64,000 nucleotides of DNA, from assembly GCA_964629015.1 (NCBI GenBank), contig CAZVMN010000006.1, forward strand, positions 124,001 through 188,000. Reading direction: 5' to 3'. Both the position numbers and the translations under genes were made by a program. Of the stretch, positions 1-9,680 are shown piece after piece (within the stretch, counting starts at the first letter, position 1; the number at the start of each line of letters is the position of its first letter). The stretch is from Oceanococcus sp964629015 (GTDB lineage: Bacteria > Pseudomonadota > Gammaproteobacteria > Nevskiales > Oceanococcaceae). The notes below the pieces were generated by a model that saw nothing but the letters and a program-made list of their open reading frames with translations, was not told where the DNA came from and made no database searches.

Positions 1-884
1 TTGACCTCGGCATCCTGGCGTTCCGCCGCATCGATGACGTGCGCCCATTCCGACAGGTCAGCCTCCGGTGCATCCAGACCGAAGCGCTTGACCACCAACT
101 CATCCAAGCCCTGCTCGTAGTAATGGGTCGGGATCGTGTAGATGTCTTTCACATCGGTGGCGGATATGACCGCCTGCTCACGCACATTGCAGAACAGCGC
201 AATCTTGCGACGTTCATTGGCCGGCATCTCGCGGTCGCTGCGACAAATCAACACGTCCGGCTGAATGCCGATACTGCGCAGCTCCTTGACCGAGTGCTGG
301 GTCGGCTTGGTCTTCATCTCACCCGAGGAACCGATGTACGGCACCAGGGTCAGGTGAACAAACATGGAGCGTTCCGGGCCGTACTCGACACCAAACTGAC
401 GAATGGCCTCCAAGAACGGCAGGCTCTCGATGTCACCCACGGTGCCACCAATTTCCACCATGCAGATGTCGGCGCCTTCACCACCCTGCAATATGCAGCG
501 CTTGATCTCATCGGTGATGTGCGGAATAACCTGCACCGTACCGCCCAGATAATCTCCGCGCCGCTCTTTTTCGAGCACATTGGAGTAAATCTGACCGGTC
601 GTAAAATTGCTGTGACGGCTGGTTTTGTTGCGCAGGAAACGTTCGTAGTGACCAAGATCGAGGTCGGTTTCCGCGCCATCCTGGGTGACGTAAACCTCAC
701 CATGCTGGAACGGACTCATGGTGCCCGCATCCACGTTGAGGTAAGGGTCCAGCTTGATCATGGCAACGCGCAACTTGCGCGACTCAAGCAACGCGGCAAG
801 CGATGCTGCCGCAATACCCTTGCCCAGCGAAGACACCACGCCCCCGGTGACAAAAACGAAACGCGTGTCAGATTGGTGATTCAT
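1..884 (-). CDS. pyrG: CTP synthase, N-terminal part (cut by window start)
   Basis: The gene encodes CTP synthase, which aminates UTP to CTP using glutamine and ATP. Only the first ~294 codons (the amidoligase/synthetase domain) are inside the window; the glutaminase domain lies beyond position 1. The start ATG at 884-882 is followed by residues reading VTGGVVSSLGKG, the family's nucleotide-binding signature, and then a KLDPYLNVDAGTMS stretch. A GGAG ribosome binding site lies 5 nt upstream. It is the last visible gene of the long minus-strand housekeeping block. A promoter candidate in front of it suggests it can also be transcribed independently of tilS. Confidence 0.97.
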   Translation of the reverse strand, partial: MNHQSDTRFVFVTGGVVSSLGKGIAAASLAALLESRKLRVAMIKLDPYLNVDAGTMSPFQHGEVYVTQDGAETDLDLGHYERFLRNKTSRHSNFTTGQIYSNVLEKERRGDYLGGTVQVIPHITDEIKRCILQGGEGADICMVEIGGTVGDIESLPFLEAIRQFGVEYGPERSMFVHLTLVPYIGSSGEMKTKPTQHSVKELRSIGIQPDVLICRSDREMPANERRKIALFCNVREQAVISATDVKDIYTIPTHYYEQGLDELVVKRFGLDAPEADLSEWAHVIDAAERQDAEV

Positions 885-907
885 GGGGGCTCCGAAAATT
901 CCCCCGT

Positions 908-937
908 ATTTTAGCTGATGGGCTTGTCATCGGACAA
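908..937 (-). promoter_or_regulatory. putative sigma-70 promoter of pyrG
   Basis: On the minus strand a TTGTCC hexamer (937-932) is separated by 18 nt from TAAAAT (913-908), about 25 nt before the pyrG start codon. The 113-nt gap between tilS and pyrG is AT-rich next to tilS, and I see no terminator hairpin in it. Confidence 0.45.
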
Positions 938-997
938 TTGTTTGTCGCTCACCCATGCCCTCATGAAAAATCCTTATATTATTGTTTTTATTTGTTT

Positions 998-2212
998 TTA
1001 TTGGCTTTCTTGAGCACTCCACAACCATTCGAACTCAGGCCCGCCGTCGCGGCGCCAGCGATTTCCCACCGCAAGCAGCTCACGGCCAACCCACAACAGG
1101 GGTTCCCGGGCTCGCTGCCAGGGTGGCACACCAGCATCCTGAAACAGATTCTTCAGACGTCGGCTCATACCTCCCAGGCGCAGCGTTTCACCGCCTGCCG
1201 CTGTCGCCAGTCGAACCGGTTGGTCTGTCTCAACCGCCCAGCGCACCTGCCCGCCAGCTGGCCAGGCACACTGCCCTGACGCGGCCACAGACCAATCCAC
1301 AACTGGCGCGTCTCCCAGCGGGGCCATCGCAAACACGTGATTGCGGTAACGACGCAATTCCACGCCAGGCCACGCCACCACCGGCTGAGCATCATCTTCC
1401 GACGTCAACAACTGACGCCACAGTTCATCCCACATGCGGTAACGCGGCGGCACAAAGCCCTGCGCGCGCAACCAATCGCGCAAGCAGCGATTGCGATCGG
1501 CAACAGGCTGTGTCCGAAGTTCGATCAAGGATAGCGGGCGACTGTGCTGTTTAGGCGATGCCGCACGCTCAGCGGCCAAAAGTTGCGCACTGCGCGCGAT
1601 GTTGCGCGTGGCCTGCGGAAACCGCGCGCTGAGCTTCGGAAGAATCTCGTGACGCAGGAAGTTGCGGTCATAGGCGCGTGATGCATTGGACGGATCTTCC
1701 ACGAAGTGGATGTTGTTGCCGTCCGCGTAGTTCGCAATATCGGTCGCATCCACGTCCAGTAGCGGGCGTTGTAAACGCCCCGCGCCCAACGGTCGAACCG
1801 CGGGCATGCCCGCCAGACCATCCGCGCCACTGCCGCGCAGCAGGTTCAACAGCAGCGTCTCAGCCTGATCGGCCCGGTGATGAGCCGTCAACACAATCTG
1901 ATCCGGCTGCAAGTCGTCCGCCAGCAATTCATAGCGCTGGCGACGGGCCCAGGCTTCAAGATTGCTTTGAGGAGGCGGTTCCGCGACTTCACGCACAGTC
2001 AGTGCGAGCTCCAAACCCTCACAAAAGCGCCGGCAATGCTGAGCCCACAGATCGGCATCGGGGTGGATGCCATGGTTCACATGAACCACCTCCAGCTTCA
2101 ACTCGGGCCGATGACGCAGCAACGCGTGCAGCAACACGCAGGAATCGCGTCCGCCGCTCAAGGCAACGCGATAGCGAGCTTGGGAATCGAGCGCCGCCAG
2201 CGCGGCGCCCAT
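998..2212 (-). CDS. tilS: tRNA(Ile)-lysidine synthase TilS
   Basis: TilS ligates lysine to C34 of the CAU-anticodon tRNA-Ile using ATP, so that the tRNA reads AUA. The PP-loop motif SGGRDS lies about 19 residues from the chosen start, and the N-terminal ATPase domain is followed by the HHRADQAET segment and a C-terminal substrate-binding part ending in the TilS_C-like region. I chose ATG 2212 (404 aa) because GAGG lies 5 nt before it and it starts just after the accA stop. An upstream in-frame start at 2251 would overlap accA by 32 nt and add 13 residues. E. coli TilS is of similar length (about 430 aa). Confidence 0.93.
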   Translation of the reverse strand: MGAALAALDSQARYRVALSGGRDSCVLLHALLRHRPELKLEVVHVNHGIHPDADLWAQHCRRFCEGLELALTVREVAEPPPQSNLEAWARRQRYELLADDLQPDQIVLTAHHRADQAETLLLNLLRGSGADGLAGMPAVRPLGAGRLQRPLLDVDATDIANYADGNNIHFVEDPSNASRAYDRNFLRHEILPKLSARFPQATRNIARSAQLLAAERAASPKQHSRPLSLIELRTQPVADRNRCLRDWLRAQGFVPPRYRMWDELWRQLLTSEDDAQPVVAWPGVELRRYRNHVFAMAPLGDAPVVDWSVAASGQCAWPAGGQVRWAVETDQPVRLATAAGGETLRLGGMSRRLKNLFQDAGVPPWQRAREPLLWVGRELLAVGNRWRRDGGPEFEWLWSAQESQ

Positions 2213-2219
2213 CACGCCC

Positions 2220-3179
2220 TCAGGCTTCGCGGAACTTCCCGTAGCCGGCATAACGCTTTTCCCGTCGCGCGATCAATTCGCTGATCGAGTAGCGACCGAG
2301 CTGATCCAGAGTCCGTACGAGCATCTCCGACACAGCCTTTGCCTGAATCACCGGATCACGATGCGCGCCGCCTAGCGGCTCGCCAATCACCTCATCAATC
2401 AAGCCCAACTCATGCAAGCGCGGCGCGGTCAGCCCCATCACTTCTGCCGCCGTTTTGGCGTGTTCGGCGCTCTTCCAGAGAATCGACGCGCAACCTTCTG
2501 GCGAGATGACCGAATAGATGCTGTGCTGAAGCATTGCCACATGATCACCGACGCCAATGGCCAAAGCGCCGCCGGAACCGCCTTCACCAATCACCGTGCA
2601 AATAATCGGCGTTTTCAGCCGCGCCATCTCGAAAAGATTGCGCGCGATGGCTTCACTCTGATTGCGCTCTTCCGCGCCAATCCCCGGATAAGCACCGGGG
2701 GTGTCGATGAAGGTAAGAATCGGCAGAGAGAACTTCTCCGCCATCTGCATCAGACGCAAAGCTTTGCGATAACCCTCCGGCCGTGGCATGCCGAAATTGC
2801 GGCGGATTTTCTCATTGGTGTCGCGGCCTTTTTGCTGCCCGATAACCATCACCGGACGCCCTTGCAGGCGGGCAAGACCACACACCATGGGCGGGTCGTC
2901 TTTGTAATGACGATCACCTTTGAGTTCCTGGAAGTCGGTAAAAATATGGCCGACATAATCCAGGGTATAAGGCCGCTGCGGATGACGCGCCAGCTGCGCC
3001 ACCTGCCAAGCCGTGAGCTTGGAAAAAATTTGCTCGGTCAGACTCTGACTCTTCTTTTCAAGCCGGGCAATTTCCTCGCTGATATTGACCGCGTTGCCGT
3101 CCGCAACGTTGCGCAACTCTTCAATCTTGGCTTCCAGGTCAGCAATCGGCTGCTCGAAGTCCAGATAATTCAGATTCAT
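2220..3179 (-). CDS. accA: Acetyl-CoA carboxylase carboxyltransferase subunit alpha
   Basis: AccA forms the carboxyltransferase with AccD and moves CO2 from biotin-BCCP to acetyl-CoA, the first committed step of fatty acid synthesis. The protein (319 aa, the usual length) has the N-terminal coiled-coil segment, the QQKGRDTNEKIRRNFGMP stretch and the glycine-rich GEGGSGGALAIG oxyanion-hole region. Its ATG overlaps the dnaE stop by 4 nt (ATGA), so translation is probably coupled. The dnaE-accA-tilS order is common in gammaproteobacteria. Confidence 0.98.
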   Translation of the reverse strand: MNLNYLDFEQPIADLEAKIEELRNVADGNAVNISEEIARLEKKSQSLTEQIFSKLTAWQVAQLARHPQRPYTLDYVGHIFTDFQELKGDRHYKDDPPMVCGLARLQGRPVMVIGQQKGRDTNEKIRRNFGMPRPEGYRKALRLMQMAEKFSLPILTFIDTPGAYPGIGAEERNQSEAIARNLFEMARLKTPIICTVIGEGGSGGALAIGVGDHVAMLQHSIYSVISPEGCASILWKSAEHAKTAAEVMGLTAPRLHELGLIDEVIGEPLGGAHRDPVIQAKAVSEMLVRTLDQLGRYSISELIARREKRYAGYGKFREA

Positions 3180-6100
3180 TCACCCTCCGATGATCGAGAC
3201 CGGCCAAAATCCGGTCGTCGATAACGAATCAGAACCCGCTGCTTGCCGCAAACGCCCTCCAGGTCGCGGACAAGTGCATCGCTGATATCCACCCGCCAGT
3301 CGGGACCGAGCTTGAAATCCGCCTGCTGACCGTTGGCCCGCAGTTGCATCAGCACCGGCAAACCGGGTGTCGCCTTATGTTGTTTGAGTATGGGTTGCAG
3401 CACAGCATAGTCAAAATCGGCATCGACCGAAATCTGCACACCAATCGCGAAGCGTTGGCGCACCTCATCCAGGTCGAGGATCTCTTCGGGACGGATACGA
3501 TAACCGTCCTCATAATCGTCATACGCGAGCTTGCCCCAGATGATCAGGGGCTGTTCCCGACGTAAGCGGTGTCGGTTCAAATCCAAGTCTTCGCCAGACA
3601 GCATAGCGCTAATTCGGGCGCTGCCGTCATCTAAGCTGAGGATGGCGCGAAACTCACCGAGAAAACGCATTGACCACAACACCCCAACGGCCAACACATC
3701 ACGGCCTTTGGGTTTCCAGCGCTTGGCGCCGCGCGCGTTGCTCTGGGCCGGTTCGTTGGCGATCATGCCAGCGAAATTGTTGCTGATCAGCTGACCCAAT
3801 TCACGCCGGTACAAGTCCATCGGATGCACGGTGAAGTACAAACCCAGAGATTCCTTTTCCGCAACGAGCAAATCCTGGGTCTGCCAGGTCGGCACGTCCG
3901 GCATTTCAATTTCCTGCGCCTGTTGGACGGCCTCGCCAAACAAATCGACCTGCCCGGCTTCGGCCGCCGCGGCATCCTGCTCGGCCGCCGCAATCGCTTG
4001 CGGCAACGCCGCCAGCAAGGCCGCGCGATGCTCACCGAACACATCCAGCGCGCCCGCCTTGATCAAGGCTTCCAGCACGCGTTTGTTCATGCGCTTGAGA
4101 TCCAGGCGGCGACAGAATTCGAAGATGTCCTGGAACGGCCCTTCTTTATCGCGCGCTTCGAGGATCACATCCACCGGCCCCTGGCCTACGCCTTTGAGCG
4201 CGCCCAGGCCGTAGCGGATACGCCGGTCATTGACGACTGAGAAGCGGTAGTCGGAACGGTTCACACACGGCCCATCCACCGGGATTTCCAGCAGGCGGCA
4301 ATCCTCCAGCAGCGGCACCAGTTTGTCGGTGTTATCAAGATCGGCACACATCACCGCGCACATGAAATGCGGTGCGTAATACTGCTTCAACCATGCGGTC
4401 TGGTACGCCACATAGGCGTAAGCCGCGGAGTGCGATTTGTTAAAACCGTAGCCGGCAAACTTCTCGATCAAATCGAAAATATCACCGGCGAGCTGTCCAT
4501 CGACTCCGTTGTTTTGCGCGCCCTCGACAAACTTGCCGCGCTCGGCGGCCATGACCTCGGCTTTTTTCTTGCCCATGGCGCGGCGCAAAAGATCAGCGCC
4601 GCCAAGACTGTAGCCGGACAAGACCTGGGCGATCTGCATCACCTGTTCCTGATACAGGATGACACCGTAAGTCGGCTTGAGAATCGGCTCCAGCGACGGG
4701 TGCGGATAGGTGATCTCCGCCTCGCCGTGTTTGCGCATGACGAAGTCGTCAACCATGCCCGACTGCAGCGGCCCGGGCCGGAACAAGGCCAGCAGCGAGA
4801 CAATGTCCTCAAAATTGTCCGGGCGCAGCTTGCGCACCAATTGCCGCATACCCGCAGATTCAATCTGGAAACAGGCGGTGACTTTGCCGCTTTGCAGCAG
4901 TTCGTAGACGCCCGCATCGTCGAGTTCCAGATTGCGGATATCCACCGGCGCCTCACCCTTGGCCGCGCGGCTGGCGTTGACCAGCTTGGTCGCATGGTCG
5001 ACAACGGTGAGGGTCTTGAGTCCGAGAAAGTCGAACTTAACCAGGCCCACGGACTCCACGTCATCCTTGTCGAACTGGGTCACCGGATGACCGTCCGGGT
5101 CGACGTATAGTGGGGTGTATTCGGTCAGTGGCTCGGGCGCGATTACCACGCCGCCAGCATGCTTGCCGGCGTTGCGGGCCAGACCTTCAAGCTTCAGCGC
5201 GGTGTCGATCAGCTCGGTGATTTCTTCCTCATCCCGATAGGCCTGGGCCAGCTCGGTGCGGCTTGCGCGGATCAACTCGGGCACGCTCCGCCCCTGCTCC
5301 AACTCCGCCGCGATGGCCTTGTCGTCGAGGCCGGTCAGGGCTCCAGTCAGACTGATACCCAGTTCATTGGGCACCAGCTTGGCGATGCGGTCGACATAAC
5401 CATAACCATGACCGAGCACACGCCCCACATCACGGACCACAGCCTTGGCCGCCATCGAACCGTAGGTGATGATCTGAGAGACGTGATCGCGACCGTACTG
5501 GTGAGCCACATAGTCGATCACCCGGTCACGTCCGGCGATGCAGAAATCGACATCGAAGTCGGGCATCGAGACGCGCTCAGGATTGAGAAAACGCTCGAAC
5601 AGCAGGTCAAACTGCAGCGGGTCAAGGTCGGTGATCTCCAGCACCCAGGCGATCAACGAACCGGCACCGGACCCGCGCCCAGGCCCCACCGGCACATCGT
5701 TCTCACGCGACCAACGGATGAAATCGGCCACGATCAGGAAGTAGCCAGGAAAGCCCATTTGGTTGATCACGCCGATTTCGCGGACCAGGCGGGCTTCGTA
5801 ATCTTCGCGACTGCCGAACAGCACACCACGCGAGAGCCGCTTCTCCAGCCCCTGGCGTGATACATGCTCAATGTAGCTGGCGGCCGTATGGCCTTCGGGA
5901 ACCGGGAAATCGGGCAACACGTTGTTGCCGAATTCCAGCTCCAGATTGCAGCGCCGCGCCAACTCGACGGTGTTGCTCAAAGCGCTGGGGATGTCCGCAA
6001 ACAGCTCGGCCATTTCATCCGCGGACTTCAGGTATTGCTGATCGGTGTAGCGCCGCTCGCGTCGCGCATCATCCAGCCGATCACCATCGTGGATACACAC

Positions 6101-6730
6101 ACGCGCCTCGTGCGAGGCGAAATCCTCGCTGTCGAGAAAGCGCACCTCGTTGCTGGCAACCACCGGCAGGTCAAGATTCAGCGCCAACTCCAGCCCGGCC
6201 CCAACCAGTTGATCGGTGCGCCCGGTGCGCTGCAGATCGACATACAACCGGTCGTCGAACACGCCGCGCCACGGATCAAGTGCGGCCCGCGCTGCGTCAT
6301 CATCCTGCTGCCTGAGCAACTCGGCCAACCCGGACTGGCTGCTCACCGCGACGGCAATCAAACCGTCGGCGTGCTCGCGCAACCACTCGCCCTGAACCCG
6401 CGCCCTGCCTTGTTCGCGGCCTTTCAACTGAGCCAGGGTCAGCACACGGCTGAGATTGCGATAACCGTCGCGATGCTGACAGTACAAACCAAACCGTATC
6501 GGTGGCAGGCCGTCTTCGATCACCTCGACATCAGTGCCGATGATCGGCTTGATTCCCGCCGCCTGCGCAGCACGGTAGAACTTCACCAGCGCGAACAAAT
6601 TGGCTTCGTCGCTCAACCCCAGGGCTGGCAGACCGAGTTCGCGGGCACGCGCGAACAGCGGCTTGAGCCGCACCGTACTATCACGCAGGGAATATTCGGT
6701 GTGCACCCGCAGGTGAACGAACGCGCTCAT
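3176..6730 (-). CDS. dnaE: DNA polymerase III subunit alpha
   Basis: This is the replicative polymerase catalytic subunit (1184 aa; E. coli 1160). The N-terminal PHP domain begins HLRVHTEYSLRDST. The palm contains the PDFDVDF motif that supplies the two catalytic aspartates. The middle carries the conserved FNKSHSAAYAYVAYQTAWLK segment, followed by helix-hairpin-helix and OB-fold regions (around residues 1000-1080, VGVLWSMRFLGEFRAILSLDD). I see no intein or frameshift. It overlaps rnhB by 4 nt at its start and accA by 4 nt at its end. Confidence 0.98.
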   Translation of the reverse strand: MSAFVHLRVHTEYSLRDSTVRLKPLFARARELGLPALGLSDEANLFALVKFYRAAQAAGIKPIIGTDVEVIEDGLPPIRFGLYCQHRDGYRNLSRVLTLAQLKGREQGRARVQGEWLREHADGLIAVAVSSQSGLAELLRQQDDDAARAALDPWRGVFDDRLYVDLQRTGRTDQLVGAGLELALNLDLPVVASNEVRFLDSEDFASHEARVCIHDGDRLDDARRERRYTDQQYLKSADEMAELFADIPSALSNTVELARRCNLELEFGNNVLPDFPVPEGHTAASYIEHVSRQGLEKRLSRGVLFGSREDYEARLVREIGVINQMGFPGYFLIVADFIRWSRENDVPVGPGRGSGAGSLIAWVLEITDLDPLQFDLLFERFLNPERVSMPDFDVDFCIAGRDRVIDYVAHQYGRDHVSQIITYGSMAAKAVVRDVGRVLGHGYGYVDRIAKLVPNELGISLTGALTGLDDKAIAAELEQGRSVPELIRASRTELAQAYRDEEEITELIDTALKLEGLARNAGKHAGGVVIAPEPLTEYTPLYVDPDGHPVTQFDKDDVESVGLVKFDFLGLKTLTVVDHATKLVNASRAAKGEAPVDIRNLELDDAGVYELLQSGKVTACFQIESAGMRQLVRKLRPDNFEDIVSLLALFRPGPLQSGMVDDFVMRKHGEAEITYPHPSLEPILKPTYGVILYQEQVMQIAQVLSGYSLGGADLLRRAMGKKKAEVMAAERGKFVEGAQNNGVDGQLAGDIFDLIEKFAGYGFNKSHSAAYAYVAYQTAWLKQYYAPHFMCAVMCADLDNTDKLVPLLEDCRLLEIPVDGPCVNRSDYRFSVVNDRRIRYGLGALKGVGQGPVDVILEARDKEGPFQDIFEFCRRLDLKRMNKRVLEALIKAGALDVFGEHRAALLAALPQAIAAAEQDAAAAEAGQVDLFGEAVQQAQEIEMPDVPTWQTQDLLVAEKESLGLYFTVHPMDLYRRELGQLISNNFAGMIANEPAQSNARGAKRWKPKGRDVLAVGVLWSMRFLGEFRAILSLDDGSARISAMLSGEDLDLNRHRLRREQPLIIWGKLAYDDYEDGYRIRPEEILDLDEVRQRFAIGVQISVDADFDYAVLQPILKQHKATPGLPVLMQLRANGQQADFKLGPDWRVDISDALVRDLEGVCGKQRVLIRYRRPDFGRSRSSEGE

Positions 6731-7287
6731 AAAGCGAGGTTATGTTGGGCGACGGGCGCGTAAGAGTAACGATGAATGGCGCAGGGGCCTACCCGACGCA
6801 GCGCCGCCACGTGTTCGGCGGTGGGATAACCCTTGTGCTTGGCGAAGCCGAAATCGGGGTAAACCCTGTCCCAGCGCAGCATTTCCGCATCCCGCCACTG
6901 CTTGGCAAGGATCGACGCTGCACTGACTTCCGCCACTTGAGCATCGGCGCCAACCAGCGCACGCGCGCGGCACGCCAATCCGGGCGGCACAAACTTGCCA
7001 TCGATGATGCACTCCGCCGGAGCCAGCCCAAGGCCTTCAACGGCGCGACGCATAGCCAACAAGGTGGCCTGGTGGATATTCAGGCGATCAATTTCAGCCG
7101 CACTGGCCTGGGCGATACACCATGCCAAAGCGTGCTCCTGGATCACCGGCACCAATGCCGCACGACGCTTCTCACTGAGCTTCTTGGAATCGTTCAGCCC
7201 GGGCGGCACTTCGCGAAAAACCACCGCCGCGGCAACAACCGGGCCTGCCAGTGGTCCACGGCCCGCCTCATCTACGCCGCAGAGCAA
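6727..7287 (-). CDS. rnhB: Ribonuclease HII
   Basis: RNase HII cleaves the RNA strand of RNA-DNA hybrids and starts removal of misincorporated ribonucleotides. The first residues after the start are LCGVDEAGRGPLAGPVV, which hold the conserved DEAGRG motif with two acidic metal ligands. The C-terminal half has the SASILAK motif. The protein is 186 aa. The only usable start is TTG at 7287, because an in-frame TAG lies two codons upstream; this makes the gene overlap the lpxB end by 16 nt. Coupled translation with lpxB and dnaE is likely. Confidence 0.95.
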   Translation of the reverse strand: MLCGVDEAGRGPLAGPVVAAAVVFREVPPGLNDSKKLSEKRRAALVPVIQEHALAWCIAQASAAEIDRLNIHQATLLAMRRAVEGLGLAPAECIIDGKFVPPGLACRARALVGADAQVAEVSAASILAKQWRDAEMLRWDRVYPDFGFAKHKGYPTAEHVAALRRVGPCAIHRYSYAPVAQHNLAL

Positions 7288-8414
7288 AGTTCTAGCACCG
7301 CTGCAGCAGCAATCTCGCCGCTGGGTTGATCCAGTGTCTCTGCCAAAGGAGCGAAAAGTCGCCGTTGCTCTTCAGCCCAGCGCGGGCGTGTCAACAACTG
7401 GGTCGCCGCCGCACTGAGATTCTCGGCGCTCGCATCATCCTGGAGAAATTCGCGCGCCACTTCTTCCCCGGCAAGGATGTTGGGCAAAGCCACATGCTGG
7501 ATCTTGAGCATACCCAAACCGCGCAATAGCCATTCGGTAACCGGTGAGGCTTTGTAAGCAACCACGAATGGCGTATTCAGCAGCATCGTTTCCAGCGTCG
7601 CCGTGCCCGATGTCACGATCGCCGCATCCGCAGCGCGCACGACCTCACGCATGCGTCCGTCGACAAGCGTGACGGCATCCTGCTGGTGGGCACTGGCCAG
7701 ATGCATTTCAAACAAACCACGCACCTTGGCATTCGCCGCAGGGGTGATGAATTGCAAGCCGGGCAAGCGTCTGCGCAGCCGTGCGATGGCGCGGGCCAGC
7801 ACCGGCCCCATCAAACCGACCTCGCCACCGCGACTGCCGGGCAGCACTGCCAGAACCTTGCGATCCTGATCCAGTCCCAGCGCCTGGCGACAGGCGGCCT
7901 TGTCCGCCACGGCTTTGACCTGATCGGCGAAGGGATGTCCCACAAACACGGCCTTGATCGGTATACCGTCGTAGCAGGCCGGCTCAAACGGGAACAAGCA
8001 CAGCAAAAGATCCGCCGCACGGGCAATCTTGTGCACGCGTTGCGGTCGCCAAGCCCATACCGTTGGACTCACGTAGTGCACGGTGCGAACGCCCAGAGTG
8101 CGCAGCTGCGTTTCCAAACCGAGATTGAAGTCCGGCGCATCAACGCCGATAAACACATCGGGCGGATTTTCACGCCAGTGCTGCAGCAAGCGTTTGCGCA
8201 GCGCCAACAGGCGCGGCAGTTCACCCACCACTTCCGCAATGCCCATCACCGAGAGCGCCTGCATATCCTCCAGCGTGTCACAGCCTTGCGCGCGCAAAGC
8301 CGGCCCGGTCACGCCTTCCGCGACAAGGTCAGGAACACGGACTTTGAGTGCCCGCAGGAGATCAGCCGCGAGCAGGTCCCCCGAGGTTTCGCCTGCGACG
8401 ATCGCAACGCGCAT
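7272..8414 (-). CDS. lpxB: Lipid-A-disaccharide synthase
   Basis: LpxB is a GT19 glycosyltransferase that joins UDP-2,3-diacylglucosamine and lipid X to form the lipid A disaccharide at the inner membrane. The 380-aa protein starts with the typical VAIVAGETSGDLLAADLL and has the VSPTVWAWRPQRV and LPGSRGGEVG blocks. It follows lpxA after 2 nt and overlaps rnhB, in the classic lpxD-fabZ-lpxA-lpxB-rnhB-dnaE order. Confidence 0.98.
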   Translation of the reverse strand: MRVAIVAGETSGDLLAADLLRALKVRVPDLVAEGVTGPALRAQGCDTLEDMQALSVMGIAEVVGELPRLLALRKRLLQHWRENPPDVFIGVDAPDFNLGLETQLRTLGVRTVHYVSPTVWAWRPQRVHKIARAADLLLCLFPFEPACYDGIPIKAVFVGHPFADQVKAVADKAACRQALGLDQDRKVLAVLPGSRGGEVGLMGPVLARAIARLRRRLPGLQFITPAANAKVRGLFEMHLASAHQQDAVTLVDGRMREVVRAADAAIVTSGTATLETMLLNTPFVVAYKASPVTEWLLRGLGMLKIQHVALPNILAGEEVAREFLQDDASAENLSAAATQLLTRPRWAEEQRRLFAPLAETLDQPSGEIAAAAVLELCSAA

Positions 8415-8416
8415 GC

Positions 8417-9193
8417 TCAGCGCACGATGCTGCGTTCAGATCGGTCGATGAAGTCGATGTAACGCTGAATATCCGGATCACCCTGACCGTATTCGACCAA
8501 ACGTGCGCGGGCATCATCCAGACTCAGCTCCGAGCGATACAGAATCTTGTAACCCTCGCGAATCCGCTTGATCTGCTCGGCTGAGAAACCCTGACGCTCA
8601 AGACCAACCTTATTGATGCCGCGCGGGCGCTGCGGGTAGTCACTGGTCATCACATAGGGCGGCACATCGCGCACCGTGGCTCCACCGTGCCCGACATAGC
8701 AATATGAACCCAAGCGACAGAACTGATGCACAGCGGTCATGCCGCCGGTCAGCGCATAGTCTTCAACGATCACATGACCGGCAAAGGTGGTGTTGTTGGC
8801 CAGCACCGTGTGGTTACCAATGCTGCAATCATGGGCCACGTGAACATAGGCCATGATGAAGTTGTGGCTACCGATGCGGGTCACACTATCCTGCTTGAGG
8901 GTGCCGCGATTGAAGGTGACAAACTCGTAGATGACGTTGTTGTCGCCGATCTCCAGACGTGTTGGCTCACCACGATAGGTCAAATCCTGTGGGTCGCCGC
9001 CTATCGAACCAAACGAGTGGATGACATTGTTGCGCCCGATCGTGGTCGGACCTTTGATCGAGACGTTGGACGCAATACGCGTCCCTGAACCAATTTTGAC
9101 GCCCGGGCCGACGAAGGTGAATGGTCCGATCTGGACATCATCCGCCACCTCCGCCTTGGGATCGACATAAGCCTGCGGATCGATCTGCGTCAT
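8417..9193 (-). CDS. lpxA: UDP-N-acetylglucosamine acyltransferase
   Basis: LpxA performs the first step of lipid A synthesis, O-acylation of UDP-GlcNAc from hydroxyacyl-ACP. The 258-aa protein is built from left-handed beta-helix hexapeptide repeats. The catalytic histidine lies in the segment AYVHVAHDCSIGNH, and the C-terminal helical part includes GLERQGFS. It is separated from fabZ by 28 nt and from lpxB by 2 nt. Confidence 0.98.
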   Translation of the reverse strand: MTQIDPQAYVDPKAEVADDVQIGPFTFVGPGVKIGSGTRIASNVSIKGPTTIGRNNVIHSFGSIGGDPQDLTYRGEPTRLEIGDNNVIYEFVTFNRGTLKQDSVTRIGSHNFIMAYVHVAHDCSIGNHTVLANNTTFAGHVIVEDYALTGGMTAVHQFCRLGSYCYVGHGGATVRDVPPYVMTSDYPQRPRGINKVGLERQGFSAEQIKRIREGYKILYRSELSLDDARARLVEYGQGDPDIQRYIDFIDRSERSIVR

Positions 9194-9221
9194 GGGTTCC
9201 CCTGGTTATCCCTCCCGGTCT

Positions 9222-9680
9222 TCACGCCGGGGTATGAATGGCACACAGCAGCTCGGCGCGGCAGGCCAGTTGGCCATCAACCAAAGCCTCAGCGCTAAAG
9301 CACCAAATGTCACGCTTACGCTTGGTCAGCTGCCCGTTGAGAATCAGTTGGTCACCGGGCACAACTTGGCGCTTAAAGCGCGCTTTATCAACGCCTGCGA
9401 ACAGTAAGATCACACCATCCTCAGCACCCGTTTTGGCCGTTTTAGAGGCCAAAATGCCGCAGGTTTGCGCCAACGCTTCCAGCATCAGCACACCTGGCAT
9501 CACCGGATTGCCAGGAAAGTGGCCCTGAAAAAACTCTTCGTTGGCCGTCACGTTCTTCAACGCACTGACATTCTCACCCGGCTCGCAACTCAACACGCGA
9601 TCAATGAGCAAGAACGGATAGCGGTGCGGCAACATCCGCTGAATCGCCGCGAAATCAATCGCTTCCGAAGGCTGGGTCAT
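9222..9680 (-). CDS. fabZ: 3-hydroxyacyl-[ACP] dehydratase FabZ
   Basis: FabZ dehydrates beta-hydroxyacyl-ACP in fatty acid elongation and balances the hydroxyacyl-ACP pool with lipid A synthesis. The hot-dog fold protein (152 aa) shows HRYPFLLIDRV and the active-site segment GHFPGNPVMPGVLMLEALAQ with the catalytic His and Glu. Its ATG overlaps the lpxD stop by 4 nt. Confidence 0.98.
   Translation of the reverse strand: MTQPSEAIDFAAIQRMLPHRYPFLLIDRVLSCEPGENVSALKNVTANEEFFQGHFPGNPVMPGVLMLEALAQTCGILASKTAKTGAEDGVILLFAGVDKARFKRQVVPGDQLILNGQLTKRKRDIWCFSAEALVDGQLACRAELLCAIHTPA

Noticed and set aside
982..1554. 190-codon plus-strand frame opposite tilS
   Set aside because: Antisense to tilS, with low-complexity Pro/Ala/Arg sequence.
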